From NCBI GenBank assembly GCA_012837395.1, contig DURF01000035.1, positions 1 through 5,853 on the forward strand: a stretch of 5,853 nt of DNA, written 5' to 3'. The translations under genes were made by a program, and so were the position numbers. Source of the stretch: Acholeplasma sp. Its GTDB lineage: Bacteria; Bacillota_I; Bacilli_A; Acholeplasmatales; Acholeplasmataceae. Of this stretch, positions 1 to 5,578 are shown piece after piece. The notes below the pieces were generated by a model. That model was not told the DNA's origin. It searched no databases and was given only the letters and a program-made list of their open reading frames with translations. The stretch's first letter is position 1, and each line of letters begins with the position of its first letter.

Positions 1-1044
1 AAGTGCCATATGACATGAAGCATTTTCATCATATAGCGTATTATAAAACAATATGTTTGTATTGGAAATAGGTGAATCATGACTTATTAAAGCAATCTCA
101 CCAATATATGAACTACCTTCATCAGCATTAACTAATTGTTTTAACGCATCTTCTTCTTTTTTAGCTCCAAAGTTAATTACTTTACCTTCTTTAAATTCTA
201 ACCAAAAATCTTCAATTAGTTTTCCTTGGAAATTTAGTGGTTTAGTTGCGAATACTTTTCCACTTGTACCAAATTTATATGGCATTGTAAATGTTTCTTC
301 CGATGGAATATTTGGATTAAAAATAACATTTGTTCCTGAAACTTCAGATCCACCTGCCCAAATATGATCTTTAACAAGTTCAACAATTAAATCTGTTCCT
401 AAACTATTTTTAAAATGTAGATGTTTGAAATTAAAATCATTTAATATTTTGTTATGGTTAGCAAGTGTTTCATTATGTAAGTCCCACTCTTTAATAACAT
501 CATTATTTTCATAAACTCTTGATGCATTTAGAATTGCATCCCAAAGTTTATTAAATGCATCTTCTTCATTTAATTCAGGAAATACTTTTTTAGCCCAAAC
601 TGTATTTGGAACACCAGCAACAACCCACTGTGTTTTATTAGCCATTAAATGACTTTGGAAAAAAGGCATTGCTTTTTGTCCGGCAATCATTGCTCTTTGC
701 ATTTTATTACCATCAAGACCAGCATTTAAACCTGGGATTGGTGAAGTTAGTGATATAAAACAAGCATTATTTTCAACAAAGAATTTTGATTGTTCAACAA
801 CCCAATTATCAATATCTTCTAATGTTTCAACACTTGCATATTCATATGTGTGTCTACTTACATAATCATCACTAAATTGTGCATATACTTTTTTAGCTCC
901 AGCAAGGTAAGCTGCTTTTGTTAATATTCTAACAAAATCTTTTGTTTCTGTAGTTGCTCTTATTACAACTATTTGATCCTTTTGAACATTAACGCCCTTT
1001 TTCACTATTAATTCTGCATATTTATTTAATCTATTTACAAACAT
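1..1044 (-). CDS. M29-family metallo-aminopeptidase (AmpS/PepS-like), C-terminus beyond window
   Basis: Cytoplasmic peptidase expected to remove N-terminal residues from peptides, feeding amino-acid recycling. The reading frame is open from an ATG at 1044-1042 to the left edge: 348 codons, with about 60 residues missing compared with the usual ~410 of the family. The start is fixed by AAGGAGA at about 1052-1058. Family signatures are visible: SEE with E249-E250, the block YIGEIALISHDSPIS with E316 and H322, and NTLYDENASCHMA with H345. E250, E316 and H345 match the metal ligands I recall for Thermus AmpT in both context and number; the remaining ligands (a His and an Asp near 376-378) would lie outside the window. 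There is no signal peptide or membrane segment. It follows pyk on the same strand across 51 bases that contain a terminator, so it may be expressed by readthrough or from a promoter I could not identify. The family call is firm; substrate preference is unknown. Confidence 0.9.
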   Translation of the reverse strand, partial: MFVNRLNKYAELIVKKGVNVQKDQIVVIRATTETKDFVRILTKAAYLAGAKKVYAQFSDDYVSRHTYEYASVETLEDIDNWVVEQSKFFVENNACFISLTSPIPGLNAGLDGNKMQRAMIAGQKAMPFFQSHLMANKTQWVVAGVPNTVWAKKVFPELNEEDAFNKLWDAILNASRVYENNDVIKEWDLHNETLANHNKILNDFNFKHLHFKNSLGTDLIVELVKDHIWAGGSEVSGTNVIFNPNIPSEETFTMPYKFGTSGKVFATKPLNFQGKLIEDFWLEFKEGKVINFGAKKEEDALKQLVNADEGSSYIGEIALISHDSPISNTNILFYNTLYDENASCHMAL

Positions 1045-1051
1045 AGTTTAT

Positions 1052-1058
1052 CTCCTTT
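1052..1058 (-). promoter_or_regulatory. Ribosome binding site of the aminopeptidase
   Basis: AAGGAGA lies 7 bases before the ATG at 1044-1042 and follows closely on the T-run of the pyk terminator. It decides the start of the partial aminopeptidase gene. A mature transcript starting between hairpin and gene would have almost no leader. Confidence 0.75.
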
Positions 1059-1068
1059 TTTTGTTTAG

Positions 1069-1094
1069 AAAAAAGGTGTCAATGACACCTTTTT
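1069..1094 (-). terminator. Rho-independent terminator after pyruvate kinase
   Basis: An 11-bp perfect stem pairs AAAAAGGTGTC with GACACCTTTTT around a 3-base loop. Read on the minus strand it begins just after the pyk stop codon and ends in a run of six T. The A/T-flanked arms would also let it work on the opposite strand, but no plus-strand gene reads into it. Confidence 0.85.
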
Positions 1095-1095
1095 A

Positions 1096-2442
1096 TTAAA
1101 ATGTTTCTACTTTTAAATTGTTATTTGTAACTACTAAGTATAAATCGCCTTTTTCTAAGTTGGCTTTTTCTAAGTTTAGTTTATCTAATGTTCCTACTAC
1201 TGGATATACATTAAAGTATGCATATGCTTTTCTAGCATCATCAGCATTTAAATGTGGAACAATAACTGCTTCTGGACGATATTTTGATAATTGCATAGTT
1301 AAATCTAGAGTATCAGTTACTATCGCTTTTACGTTGTATAAAGCAGCTGATGTTTTAGCCATAAATGCAACGTTATCTAAGCTTAAGTCTCTTGAATATG
1401 TTGGGAACATAAAATCTTCATAGTCAACATGTTTTTCAGTTGCTTTTACAATTCTTTTCATCATTTTAACTGATTCAACCGGATATTTTCCTGCAGCCAT
1501 TTCACCACTTAACATTACACTGTCTACACCATCATATACAGCGTTTGCTACGTCAGATACTTCAGCTCTTGTTGGAACTGGATTATTTTGCATTGATTCA
1601 ACCATTTGAGTTGCAACAATAATATATTTTCCGGCTTGACGAGTTTTTTCAACAATTAATTTTTGTAAGTGTGGTAATTCTTCTGGTAATATTTCAACAC
1701 CTAAGTCCCCACGTGCATACATAACACCATCAACTACTTCTAATATTTCATCGATGTTATCAATACCTGCTTGATTTTCGATTTTAGCAACCACTTGAAT
1801 ATGTTCTGCATTATGTTTTTTTAATAATTCTTTAATTTCTAAAATATTTTCCTTAGTTTGAACGAATGATGCTGCGATAAAATCTACATCATTTTTTGCA
1901 CCAAAGATAATATCATCAATGTCTTTTTGTGATAAAAATGGCATATTTATTTGTGTATTTGGAACGTTAACACCACGTCTGTTTTTAATTCTATGTGTAT
2001 TTAACGCTTTAACTGTTAATGCGCGAGTTTTATCATCTTTTTTAATTACTACTGTTTGTAAGTAACCATCATCAATTAAAATTGTTGTTCCTACTTCAAC
2101 ATCATCGTATAATCCAGGATAGTTAATCGAGAATTTCTTTTCTGTTCCTAAAACTTCTTCAAAAACTAATTCTACTTCACTACCTTGTTCTATAACTACT
2201 GCGCCACCTTCAAATTCGTTTGTACGCATTTCTGGACCCTTAGTATCTAACATAATAGCTACATTTGTTCCAAGTTCTTTATTTAGTTCTCTTACACGAG
2301 TTAATCTTCCTAAATGTTCAGCATGATCACCGTGTGAAAAATTCATTCTAACTACGTTTAGGCCTGCTTGCATTACTGCACTTAAAACTTCTTTGGATTC
2401 TGAGGCTGGCCCCATAGTTCCAACTAATTTTGTTTTTTCCAT
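1096..2442 (-). CDS. pyk: Pyruvate kinase
   Basis: Converts phosphoenolpyruvate and ADP to pyruvate and ATP in the cytoplasm, the last step of glycolysis. At 448 residues it is a compact form: the barrel with inserted B domain (about 1-335) plus the C-terminal regulatory domain (about 340-448), without the extra PEP-utilizer-like domain that lengthens the Bacillus enzyme. Visible active-site elements are VRMNFSHGD (R32, N34, S36, H37), LDTKGPEMRT (D66, K68, E71, R73), the catalytic KIEN (K220, E222), ARGDLGVEI (R244, D246) and ATQM (T278). The T-K-G-P-E-M-R-T segment has the set of residues reported for K+-dependent pyruvate kinases (Thr, Lys, Glu, Thr), so K+ dependence is predicted. The normally conserved GETA motif reads GEMA (M315). 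A 5-residue tandem repeat, NLEKA-NLEKG, lies at 423-432. The start is set by AAGGAG about 10 bases upstream. It lies 89 bases downstream of pfkA on the same strand, with its own promoter and a cre-like site; no terminator separates them, so cotranscription is also likely. Confidence 0.97.
   Translation of the reverse strand: MEKTKLVGTMGPASESKEVLSAVMQAGLNVVRMNFSHGDHAEHLGRLTRVRELNKELGTNVAIMLDTKGPEMRTNEFEGGAVVIEQGSEVELVFEEVLGTEKKFSINYPGLYDDVEVGTTILIDDGYLQTVVIKKDDKTRALTVKALNTHRIKNRRGVNVPNTQINMPFLSQKDIDDIIFGAKNDVDFIAASFVQTKENILEIKELLKKHNAEHIQVVAKIENQAGIDNIDEILEVVDGVMYARGDLGVEILPEELPHLQKLIVEKTRQAGKYIIVATQMVESMQNNPVPTRAEVSDVANAVYDGVDSVMLSGEMAAGKYPVESVKMMKRIVKATEKHVDYEDFMFPTYSRDLSLDNVAFMAKTSAALYNVKAIVTDTLDLTMQLSKYRPEAVIVPHLNADDARKAYAYFNVYPVVGTLDKLNLEKANLEKGDLYLVVTNNNLKVETF
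1147..1176 (-). repeat. 15-bp in-frame tandem duplication in the 3' end of pyk
   Basis: Two adjacent 15-base units, gcctttttctaagtt and ggctttttctaagtt, match at 14 of 15 bases. They encode NLEKA and NLEKG near the C-terminus of pyruvate kinase. The unit length keeps the frame. Confidence 0.8.
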
Positions 2443-2452
2443 TTTATATATT

Positions 2453-2460
2453 ACTCCTTT
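2453..2460 (-). promoter_or_regulatory. Ribosome binding site of pyk
   Basis: AAAGGAGT stands 10 bases before the ATG at 2442-2440 and supports that start over any downstream Met. Confidence 0.8.
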
Positions 2461-2481
2461 TTTATTTTCTTTTCGTATTTT

Positions 2482-2509
2482 ATTATATCATTTTTTAATT
2501 TTATATAAA
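2482..2509 (-). promoter_or_regulatory. Putative sigma-A-type promoter of pyk
   Basis: On the minus strand a perfect TATAAT (2487-2482) is preceded by TGA, giving an extended -10 (TGATATAAT). A weak -35, TTTATA (2509-2504), stands 16 bases upstream. Transcription would start near 2475, leaving a leader of about 33 bases. The AT richness of the gap makes chance matches possible, but the extended -10 recurs at the other two promoters of the cluster. Confidence 0.6.
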
Positions 2510-2521
2510 CTCACTCTTTAT

Positions 2522-2535
2522 TGAAAACGTTTTAT
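2522..2535. promoter_or_regulatory. Catabolite-response-element-like palindrome upstream of pyk
   Basis: The 14-mer TGAAAACGTTTTAT has the perfect 10-base palindrome AAAACGTTTT (2524-2533) at its core and fits 12 of 14 positions of the cre consensus TGWAANCGNTNWCA on either strand. It overlaps the pfkA stop codon and is centred about 53 bases upstream of the inferred pyk transcription start, a position from which CcpA tends to activate rather than block. CcpA binding is inference; no regulator gene is in view. Confidence 0.45.
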
Positions 2536-3482
2536 GAGACTTCTGCTACTAATTTGTATAACGGATTAAGTCTTCTTTTGTTACTTACAACAATATCAAT
2601 TGGTAGGTAAATTAAACGGTCATTTTCAATACCGATTGCGACATTATCAATACCTTGTTCAAAAAGATCAATTGCAAATGCGCCCATTCTTGTACCTAAA
2701 ATTCTATCTTGAGCTGAAGGAGATCCACCTCTTTGAATATAACCTAAGACAGTAGCAACTGATGTAAATTTAGATTTTTCTGTAATTTCTTTAGCAAACT
2801 CATGAACATTAATCATATTTTCAGTAACAACAATAATCGCATGAGTACGATCATCTCTTTTATATTGTTTTAATCTTTCAATAATACTTTCTTTAGAAAT
2901 TGGATTTTCTGGTGTAACTAAAAACTCTGCTCCACCTGATAAAGCTGCATAAAGTGCTAAGTCACCACATGTTCTTCCCATAACTTCAATTATTGAACAT
3001 CTTTGATGAGAAACTGAAGTATCTCTTAGTTTATCCATTGCATCAACTACTGTATCTAGTGCAGTATGAAATCCTAGTGTATGATCTGTTCCATAAATAT
3101 CGTTGTCAATTGTGCCAGGGATTGTAATTACTTTAAATCCTCGTCTTGATAAATGTAATGCTCCACGATAAGATCCATCACCACCAATAACAATTAACCC
3201 TTCAATACCACGACTTTCTAAGTTTTGAAGTGCTTTGTCAATATTTTCTTCTTGACTAAATTCTGGGAATCTTGCTGTTCTTAAAAAAGTTCCTCCCATT
3301 GAAATAATTCCTGACATTCTTTTATGATCTAATTCAATAAAATCATTATTTACAAGACCATAAAAGCCATTTTGTACTCCATAAAATTCATGTCCTTTTT
3401 TAATTCCATAACGTACTGCTGCTCTAATTGCAACATTCATTCCTGGAGCATCTCCACCTGATGTTAAAATCGCAATTTTCAT
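2532..3482 (-). CDS. pfkA: ATP-dependent 6-phosphofructokinase
   Basis: Phosphorylates fructose 6-phosphate to fructose 1,6-bisphosphate with ATP, the committed step of glycolysis; cytoplasmic, normally a homotetramer. The 316-residue length is typical of bacterial PfkA (about 320). Visible motifs are the ATP loop LTSGGDAPGMN (7-17), GGDGS (100-104), PGTIDND (122-128, catalytic D126), MGR (168-170) and YIQRGGSP (248-255). Glycine at position 103 (in GGDGS) and at 123 (before TIDND) are the residues that mark ATP rather than PPi use. R161, R243-equivalent and R251 positions fit fructose 6-phosphate binding, although the block around 243 is less clear. Compared with E. coli PfkA as I recall it, the effector pocket is partly altered: R20, R24, R153, E186 and H214 are kept, but R54, D59 and K211 become H53, G58 and D210. 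The start is set by GGAGAGGT. It heads the pfkA-pyk unit and is divergent from the PPi-dependent enzyme. Confidence 0.96.
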   Translation of the reverse strand: MKIAILTSGGDAPGMNVAIRAAVRYGIKKGHEFYGVQNGFYGLVNNDFIELDHKRMSGIISMGGTFLRTARFPEFSQEENIDKALQNLESRGIEGLIVIGGDGSYRGALHLSRRGFKVITIPGTIDNDIYGTDHTLGFHTALDTVVDAMDKLRDTSVSHQRCSIIEVMGRTCGDLALYAALSGGAEFLVTPENPISKESIIERLKQYKRDDRTHAIIVVTENMINVHEFAKEITEKSKFTSVATVLGYIQRGGSPSAQDRILGTRMGAFAIDLFEQGIDNVAIGIENDRLIYLPIDIVVSNKRRLNPLYKLVAEVS

Positions 3483-3487
3483 ATTTT

Positions 3488-3496
3488 ACCTCTCCT
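3488..3496 (-). promoter_or_regulatory. Ribosome binding site of pfkA
   Basis: AGGAGAGGT lies 5 bases before the ATG at 3482-3480, a strong match to the 16S rRNA tail that fixes the start. Confidence 0.8.
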
Positions 3497-3522
3497 AATG
3501 TATGTCTTTCTTAACAACATTT

Positions 3523-3552
3523 ATTATATCACATTATGTAATCTTATGTTAA
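3523..3552 (-). promoter_or_regulatory. Putative sigma-A-type promoter of pfkA
   Basis: On the minus strand, -35 TTAACA (3552-3547, 5 of 6 to consensus), an 18-base spacer and a perfect -10 TATAAT (3528-3523) extended by TGA. The transcript would start near 3516, about 34 bases before the ATG. It is the best-matching promoter in the window. Confidence 0.75.
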
Positions 3553-3597
3553 AAAGTTGAAAAGAAAACCCTTACATTTTAGATATGGAATTATTAA

Positions 3598-3626
3598 TAG
3601 ATAAAATTCAATTTATGTGATAAAAT
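3598..3626 (+). promoter_or_regulatory. Putative promoter of the PPi-dependent phosphofructokinase
   Basis: -35 TAGATA (3598-3603), 17-base spacer, and -10 TAAAAT (3621-3626) extended by TGA. The surrounding ATGTGATAAAATAA nearly equals the pfkA promoter's ATGTGATATAATAA on the other strand. The start would be near 3633, about 36 bases before the ATG. The 45 bases between the two -35 boxes (3553-3597) show no convincing operator. Confidence 0.65.
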
Positions 3627-3650
3627 AATTAATGAAAAATATATAACTAA

Positions 3651-3665
3651 AAAGGAAAAGGTGAT
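3651..3665 (+). promoter_or_regulatory. Double ribosome binding site of the PPi-dependent phosphofructokinase
   Basis: AAAGGA (3651-3656) is followed by AAAGGTGAT (3657-3665), whose AGGTGAT can pair continuously with the 16S rRNA tail, ending 3 bases before the ATG at 3669. The GTG inside it is out of frame and not a start. Confidence 0.7.
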
Positions 3666-3668
3666 AAA

Positions 3669-4916
3669 ATGAAAGCCTTAAAAGGTGCAGTTTTATTAGG
3701 TCAATCAGGCGGACCTACTAGTGTAATTAATGCTAGTGCAGCTGGTGTATTTTTAACAGCATTGGACAACGAAAACATTACTGGTGTTTATGGTGGAGTC
3801 CATGGTATTAAAGGTATATTAAATGAAGATTTTTATGATATGAGTAAAGAAAACCGTTATGAGTTAGAGTTACTAAAAAATACTCCATCATCATCAATTG
3901 GTAGTGTTAGATATAAATTAGCAGATCCTAAAGTTGATGATACAGATTATAAACGTTTATTAGAAGTGTTTAAAAAATATAACATTCGCTACTTCTTCTA
4001 CAACGGTGGTAACGACTCAATGGATACAGCAAATAAAATTAACGAATTCGTTAATAACTCAGGTTATGAAATGCGTGTAATGGGAGTTCCTAAAACAATT
4101 GATAACGATTTATTCGGAACAGATCACTCACCAGGATTTGCAAGTGCTGCAAAATATGTAGCAACCACATTTATGGAGTTATACCATGACGCAACAGTTT
4201 ATGATATCCCACAAGTAACAATCGTTGAAGTAATGGGACGTCATGCTGGTTGGTTAACAGCCGCAAGTCAACTTGCTAAAGAAAAAGGTCAAGGACCAGA
4301 TTTAATTTTCTTACCAGAAGTTCCATTTGACATTGATTTATTTAATCGTCGTGTTAAAGAAGTTTTAAAAGAAAAAGGTAAAGTATTAGTTGCTATTAGT
4401 GAAGGTGTTCAAACTGCAGACGGTAAATTCATCCCAGAATTACTAGGTGAGGTAAAAAGAGACTCATTTGGACATGCTCAACTTGGTGGAGCAGCACATG
4501 TGCTTGCTGAAGATGTTGAAAAGAACTTAGGTGTTAAAGTTAGAGCAATCGAATTTAGTTTAATGCAAAGATCAGCAGCTCACTTAGCATCAAGAGTTGA
4601 CGTTGAAGAAGCATTTAATGCTGGTAAATTAGCTGTTGAACATGCTGTTGCTGGTGAAACAGGTAAAATGGTTGGATTTAAGAGACTTTCTTCAAAACCA
4701 TATAAAATGGAATATGTATTACTGCCATTAAGTGATGTTGCAAATACTGAACAAAAAGTACCTTTAGAATGGATTTTACCAAATGCTGAAGGTTTAAGTA
4801 GCGAATTCGTAGATTATGCACTTCCATTAATTCATGGTGACGCAGGTGTTACTTATGAAGATGGATTACCTCGTTTTGCAAAACTTAAAAAAGTAAGAGT
4901 TCCTAAAATTAAATAA
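3669..4916 (+). CDS. pfp: Pyrophosphate--fructose 6-phosphate 1-phosphotransferase (PPi-dependent phosphofructokinase)
   Basis: Reversibly phosphorylates fructose 6-phosphate using inorganic pyrophosphate instead of ATP, in the cytoplasm, so it can serve glycolysis or gluconeogenesis and saves ATP. The 415-residue length fits the ~400-residue PPi-type clade rather than the ~320-residue ATP type. Motifs are LGQSGGPTSVIN (10-21), GGNDSMDT (113-120), PKTIDNDL (141-148, catalytic D145), VEVMGRHAGW (186-195), ISEG (243-246) and LMQRS (298-302). The decisive residues are D116, replacing the glycine of ATP enzymes' GGDGS, and K142 before TIDND; both are classic PPi-enzyme markers that block ATP use. 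The start has a strong double ribosome binding site. It is transcribed away from pfkA and ends in a strong terminator. By my count AAC is used for 10 of 19 asparagines, against 3 of 14 in pfkA, which hints at high expression. A PPi-dependent enzyme is known from Acholeplasma, consistent with the suggested lineage. Confidence 0.95.
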   Translation: MKALKGAVLLGQSGGPTSVINASAAGVFLTALDNENITGVYGGVHGIKGILNEDFYDMSKENRYELELLKNTPSSSIGSVRYKLADPKVDDTDYKRLLEVFKKYNIRYFFYNGGNDSMDTANKINEFVNNSGYEMRVMGVPKTIDNDLFGTDHSPGFASAAKYVATTFMELYHDATVYDIPQVTIVEVMGRHAGWLTAASQLAKEKGQGPDLIFLPEVPFDIDLFNRRVKEVLKEKGKVLVAISEGVQTADGKFIPELLGEVKRDSFGHAQLGGAAHVLAEDVEKNLGVKVRAIEFSLMQRSAAHLASRVDVEEAFNAGKLAVEHAVAGETGKMVGFKRLSSKPYKMEYVLLPLSDVANTEQKVPLEWILPNAEGLSSEFVDYALPLIHGDAGVTYEDGLPRFAKLKKVRVPKIK

Positions 4917-4924
4917 TTACGTTT

Positions 4925-4954
4925 AAAAAGGTGAAGTATAAGCTTCACCTTTTT
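4925..4954. terminator. Bidirectional rho-independent terminator between convergent genes
   Basis: A 12-bp perfect stem pairs AAAAAGGTGAAG (4925-4936) with CTTCACCTTTTT (4943-4954) around a 6-base loop. It is followed by T on the plus strand and, read backwards, by a run of five T on the minus strand. It can therefore end both the PPi-phosphofructokinase transcript and the zinc-ribbon/dnaE transcript arriving from the right. Confidence 0.9.
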
Positions 4955-4971
4955 TATAGAAAATTATTTAA

Positions 4972-5241
4972 TTATAAAATGTTTCTGTAAACTAATATAT
5001 TAATAACAAACCCTATCAAAGCCCAAAACCCAGCTTGTTTTGCTGTTTTTGGTCTTTTCTCATGCCACATCAAAAAGATAATTAAACCGATAATTGGAAT
5101 AAAGAACGACAAAATCGCAAATCCAACTGAGCCTTTATCTTCATTTTCTTCTAGGTTTTCAGAGTTTATCATAAAACCACAATTTAAACAATATTTTTGA
5201 TCATCATTTAATGGACTTCCACAGTTAGTACAATATTTCAT
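4972..5241 (-). CDS. Small zinc-ribbon membrane protein (paralogue A)
   Basis: Function unknown. The 89-residue product has an N-terminal zinc ribbon with two CxxC knuckles (C4, C7, C18, C21), an acidic linker (about 26-37), and two hydrophobic stretches (about 39-59 and 71-85) likely to span the membrane, separated by the positively charged loop HEKRPKTAKQ. Without a signal peptide, the ribbon is expected on the cytoplasmic side, with the charged loop position depending on topology. It is a clear paralogue of the gene immediately upstream: 15 of the first 22 residues are identical, and the segment GLI.(F/L).W....PK(T/S)AK.AG is shared. It lies 19 bases behind that gene with its own site, AGAAAGG, 9-10 bases before the ATG, so the two probably form one transcript ending at the hairpin near 4940. 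Its C-terminus is shorter than its sister's. Proteins of this layout are common in Firmicutes and Mollicutes, annotated only as zinc-ribbon domain proteins. Confidence 0.85.
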   Translation of the reverse strand: MKYCTNCGSPLNDDQKYCLNCGFMINSENLEENEDKGSVGFAILSFFIPIIGLIIFLMWHEKRPKTAKQAGFWALIGFVINILVYRNIL

Positions 5242-5578
5242 TTTAAAGTTCCTTTCTCATTTATACTAAAGCAAAATAATACTGTGCTATTAGTAAAAAG
5301 AGAATTATTAAGAGTATTATCGTCAATACTATCCCTACTATAAATCCTATAATTGCACCTTTTCCTGCTGCTTTTGCCGACTTTGGTTTTGTATCAATCC
5401 ATGCCAAATACAAAATCAAACCTACTAGTGGAAAAAAGAATCCTAAAACAGCCCATCCACCAGTTGACCCTTCTTCTACATGATCACTAGTATACTTCTT
5501 CTTTAAAACAACCCCACAATTTAAACAAACATCTTGATTTTCGTTAACTGGATTTCCACAGTTACTACAATATTTCAT
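5177..5578 (-). repeat. Duplicated zinc-ribbon coding segments
   Basis: Bases 5219-5241 and 5556-5578 match at 22 of 23 positions (first seven codons plus flank), and 5177-5191 equals 5514-5528 over 15 bases (second CxxC knuckle). The identity is confined mainly to the ribbon, pointing to gene duplication followed by divergence of linker and membrane parts. Confidence 0.7.
5261..5578 (-). CDS. Small zinc-ribbon membrane protein (paralogue B)
   Basis: Function unknown. The 105-residue product has a zinc ribbon (C4, C7, C18, C21), a charged linker (about 26-37), a hydrophobic segment around 40-60, a basic loop with TKPKSAKAAGKG (63-74), and a long hydrophobic tail (about 75-98) ending in QYYFALV. 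It has the same architecture as paralogue A downstream, with a longer second membrane segment. Its ATG overlaps the stop codon of the preceding dnaE-like frame by one base (TAATG), and a strong GGAGGAGGT lies inside that frame's last codons, so translation is probably coupled. No promoter or terminator separates them. The ribbon could bind zinc, nucleic acid or a protein partner; nothing in the sequence decides which. Confidence 0.88.
   Translation of the reverse strand: MKYCSNCGNPVNENQDVCLNCGVVLKKKYTSDHVEEGSTGGWAVLGFFFPLVGLILYLAWIDTKPKSAKAAGKGAIIGFIVGIVLTIILLIILFLLIAQYYFALV

Noticed and set aside
1118..1423. 101-codon open frame on the plus strand
   Set aside because: It lies wholly antisense within pyruvate kinase, has no ribosome binding site and no recognisable domain; it is a shadow of the real gene.
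2730..2745. Tyr248 in place of E. coli PfkA His249 (YIQRGG instead of HIQRGG)
   Set aside because: Tyrosine here occurs in other bacterial phosphofructokinases as I recall, so it is not by itself a sign of altered function.
3529..3541. TCACATTATGTAA near-palindrome in the pfkA promoter spacer
   Set aside because: Only ACAT/ATGT arms around one base pair well; too short and AT-rich to call an operator.
3553..3597. Possible shared operator between the divergent promoters (GTTGAAAAGAAAAC region)
   Set aside because: Only a poor inverted repeat and no CG core for a cre match; not distinguishable from AT-rich background.
3483..3668. Riboswitch or small RNA in the divergent gap
   Set aside because: Inferred leaders are only about 35 bases and no stable hairpin or terminator-like structure is present.
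4126..4140. Second cre-like match TGATAACGATTTAT inside the PPi-phosphofructokinase gene (around TIDND)
   Set aside because: It fits the consensus poorly at the 3' half and is explained by the conserved TIDND codons.
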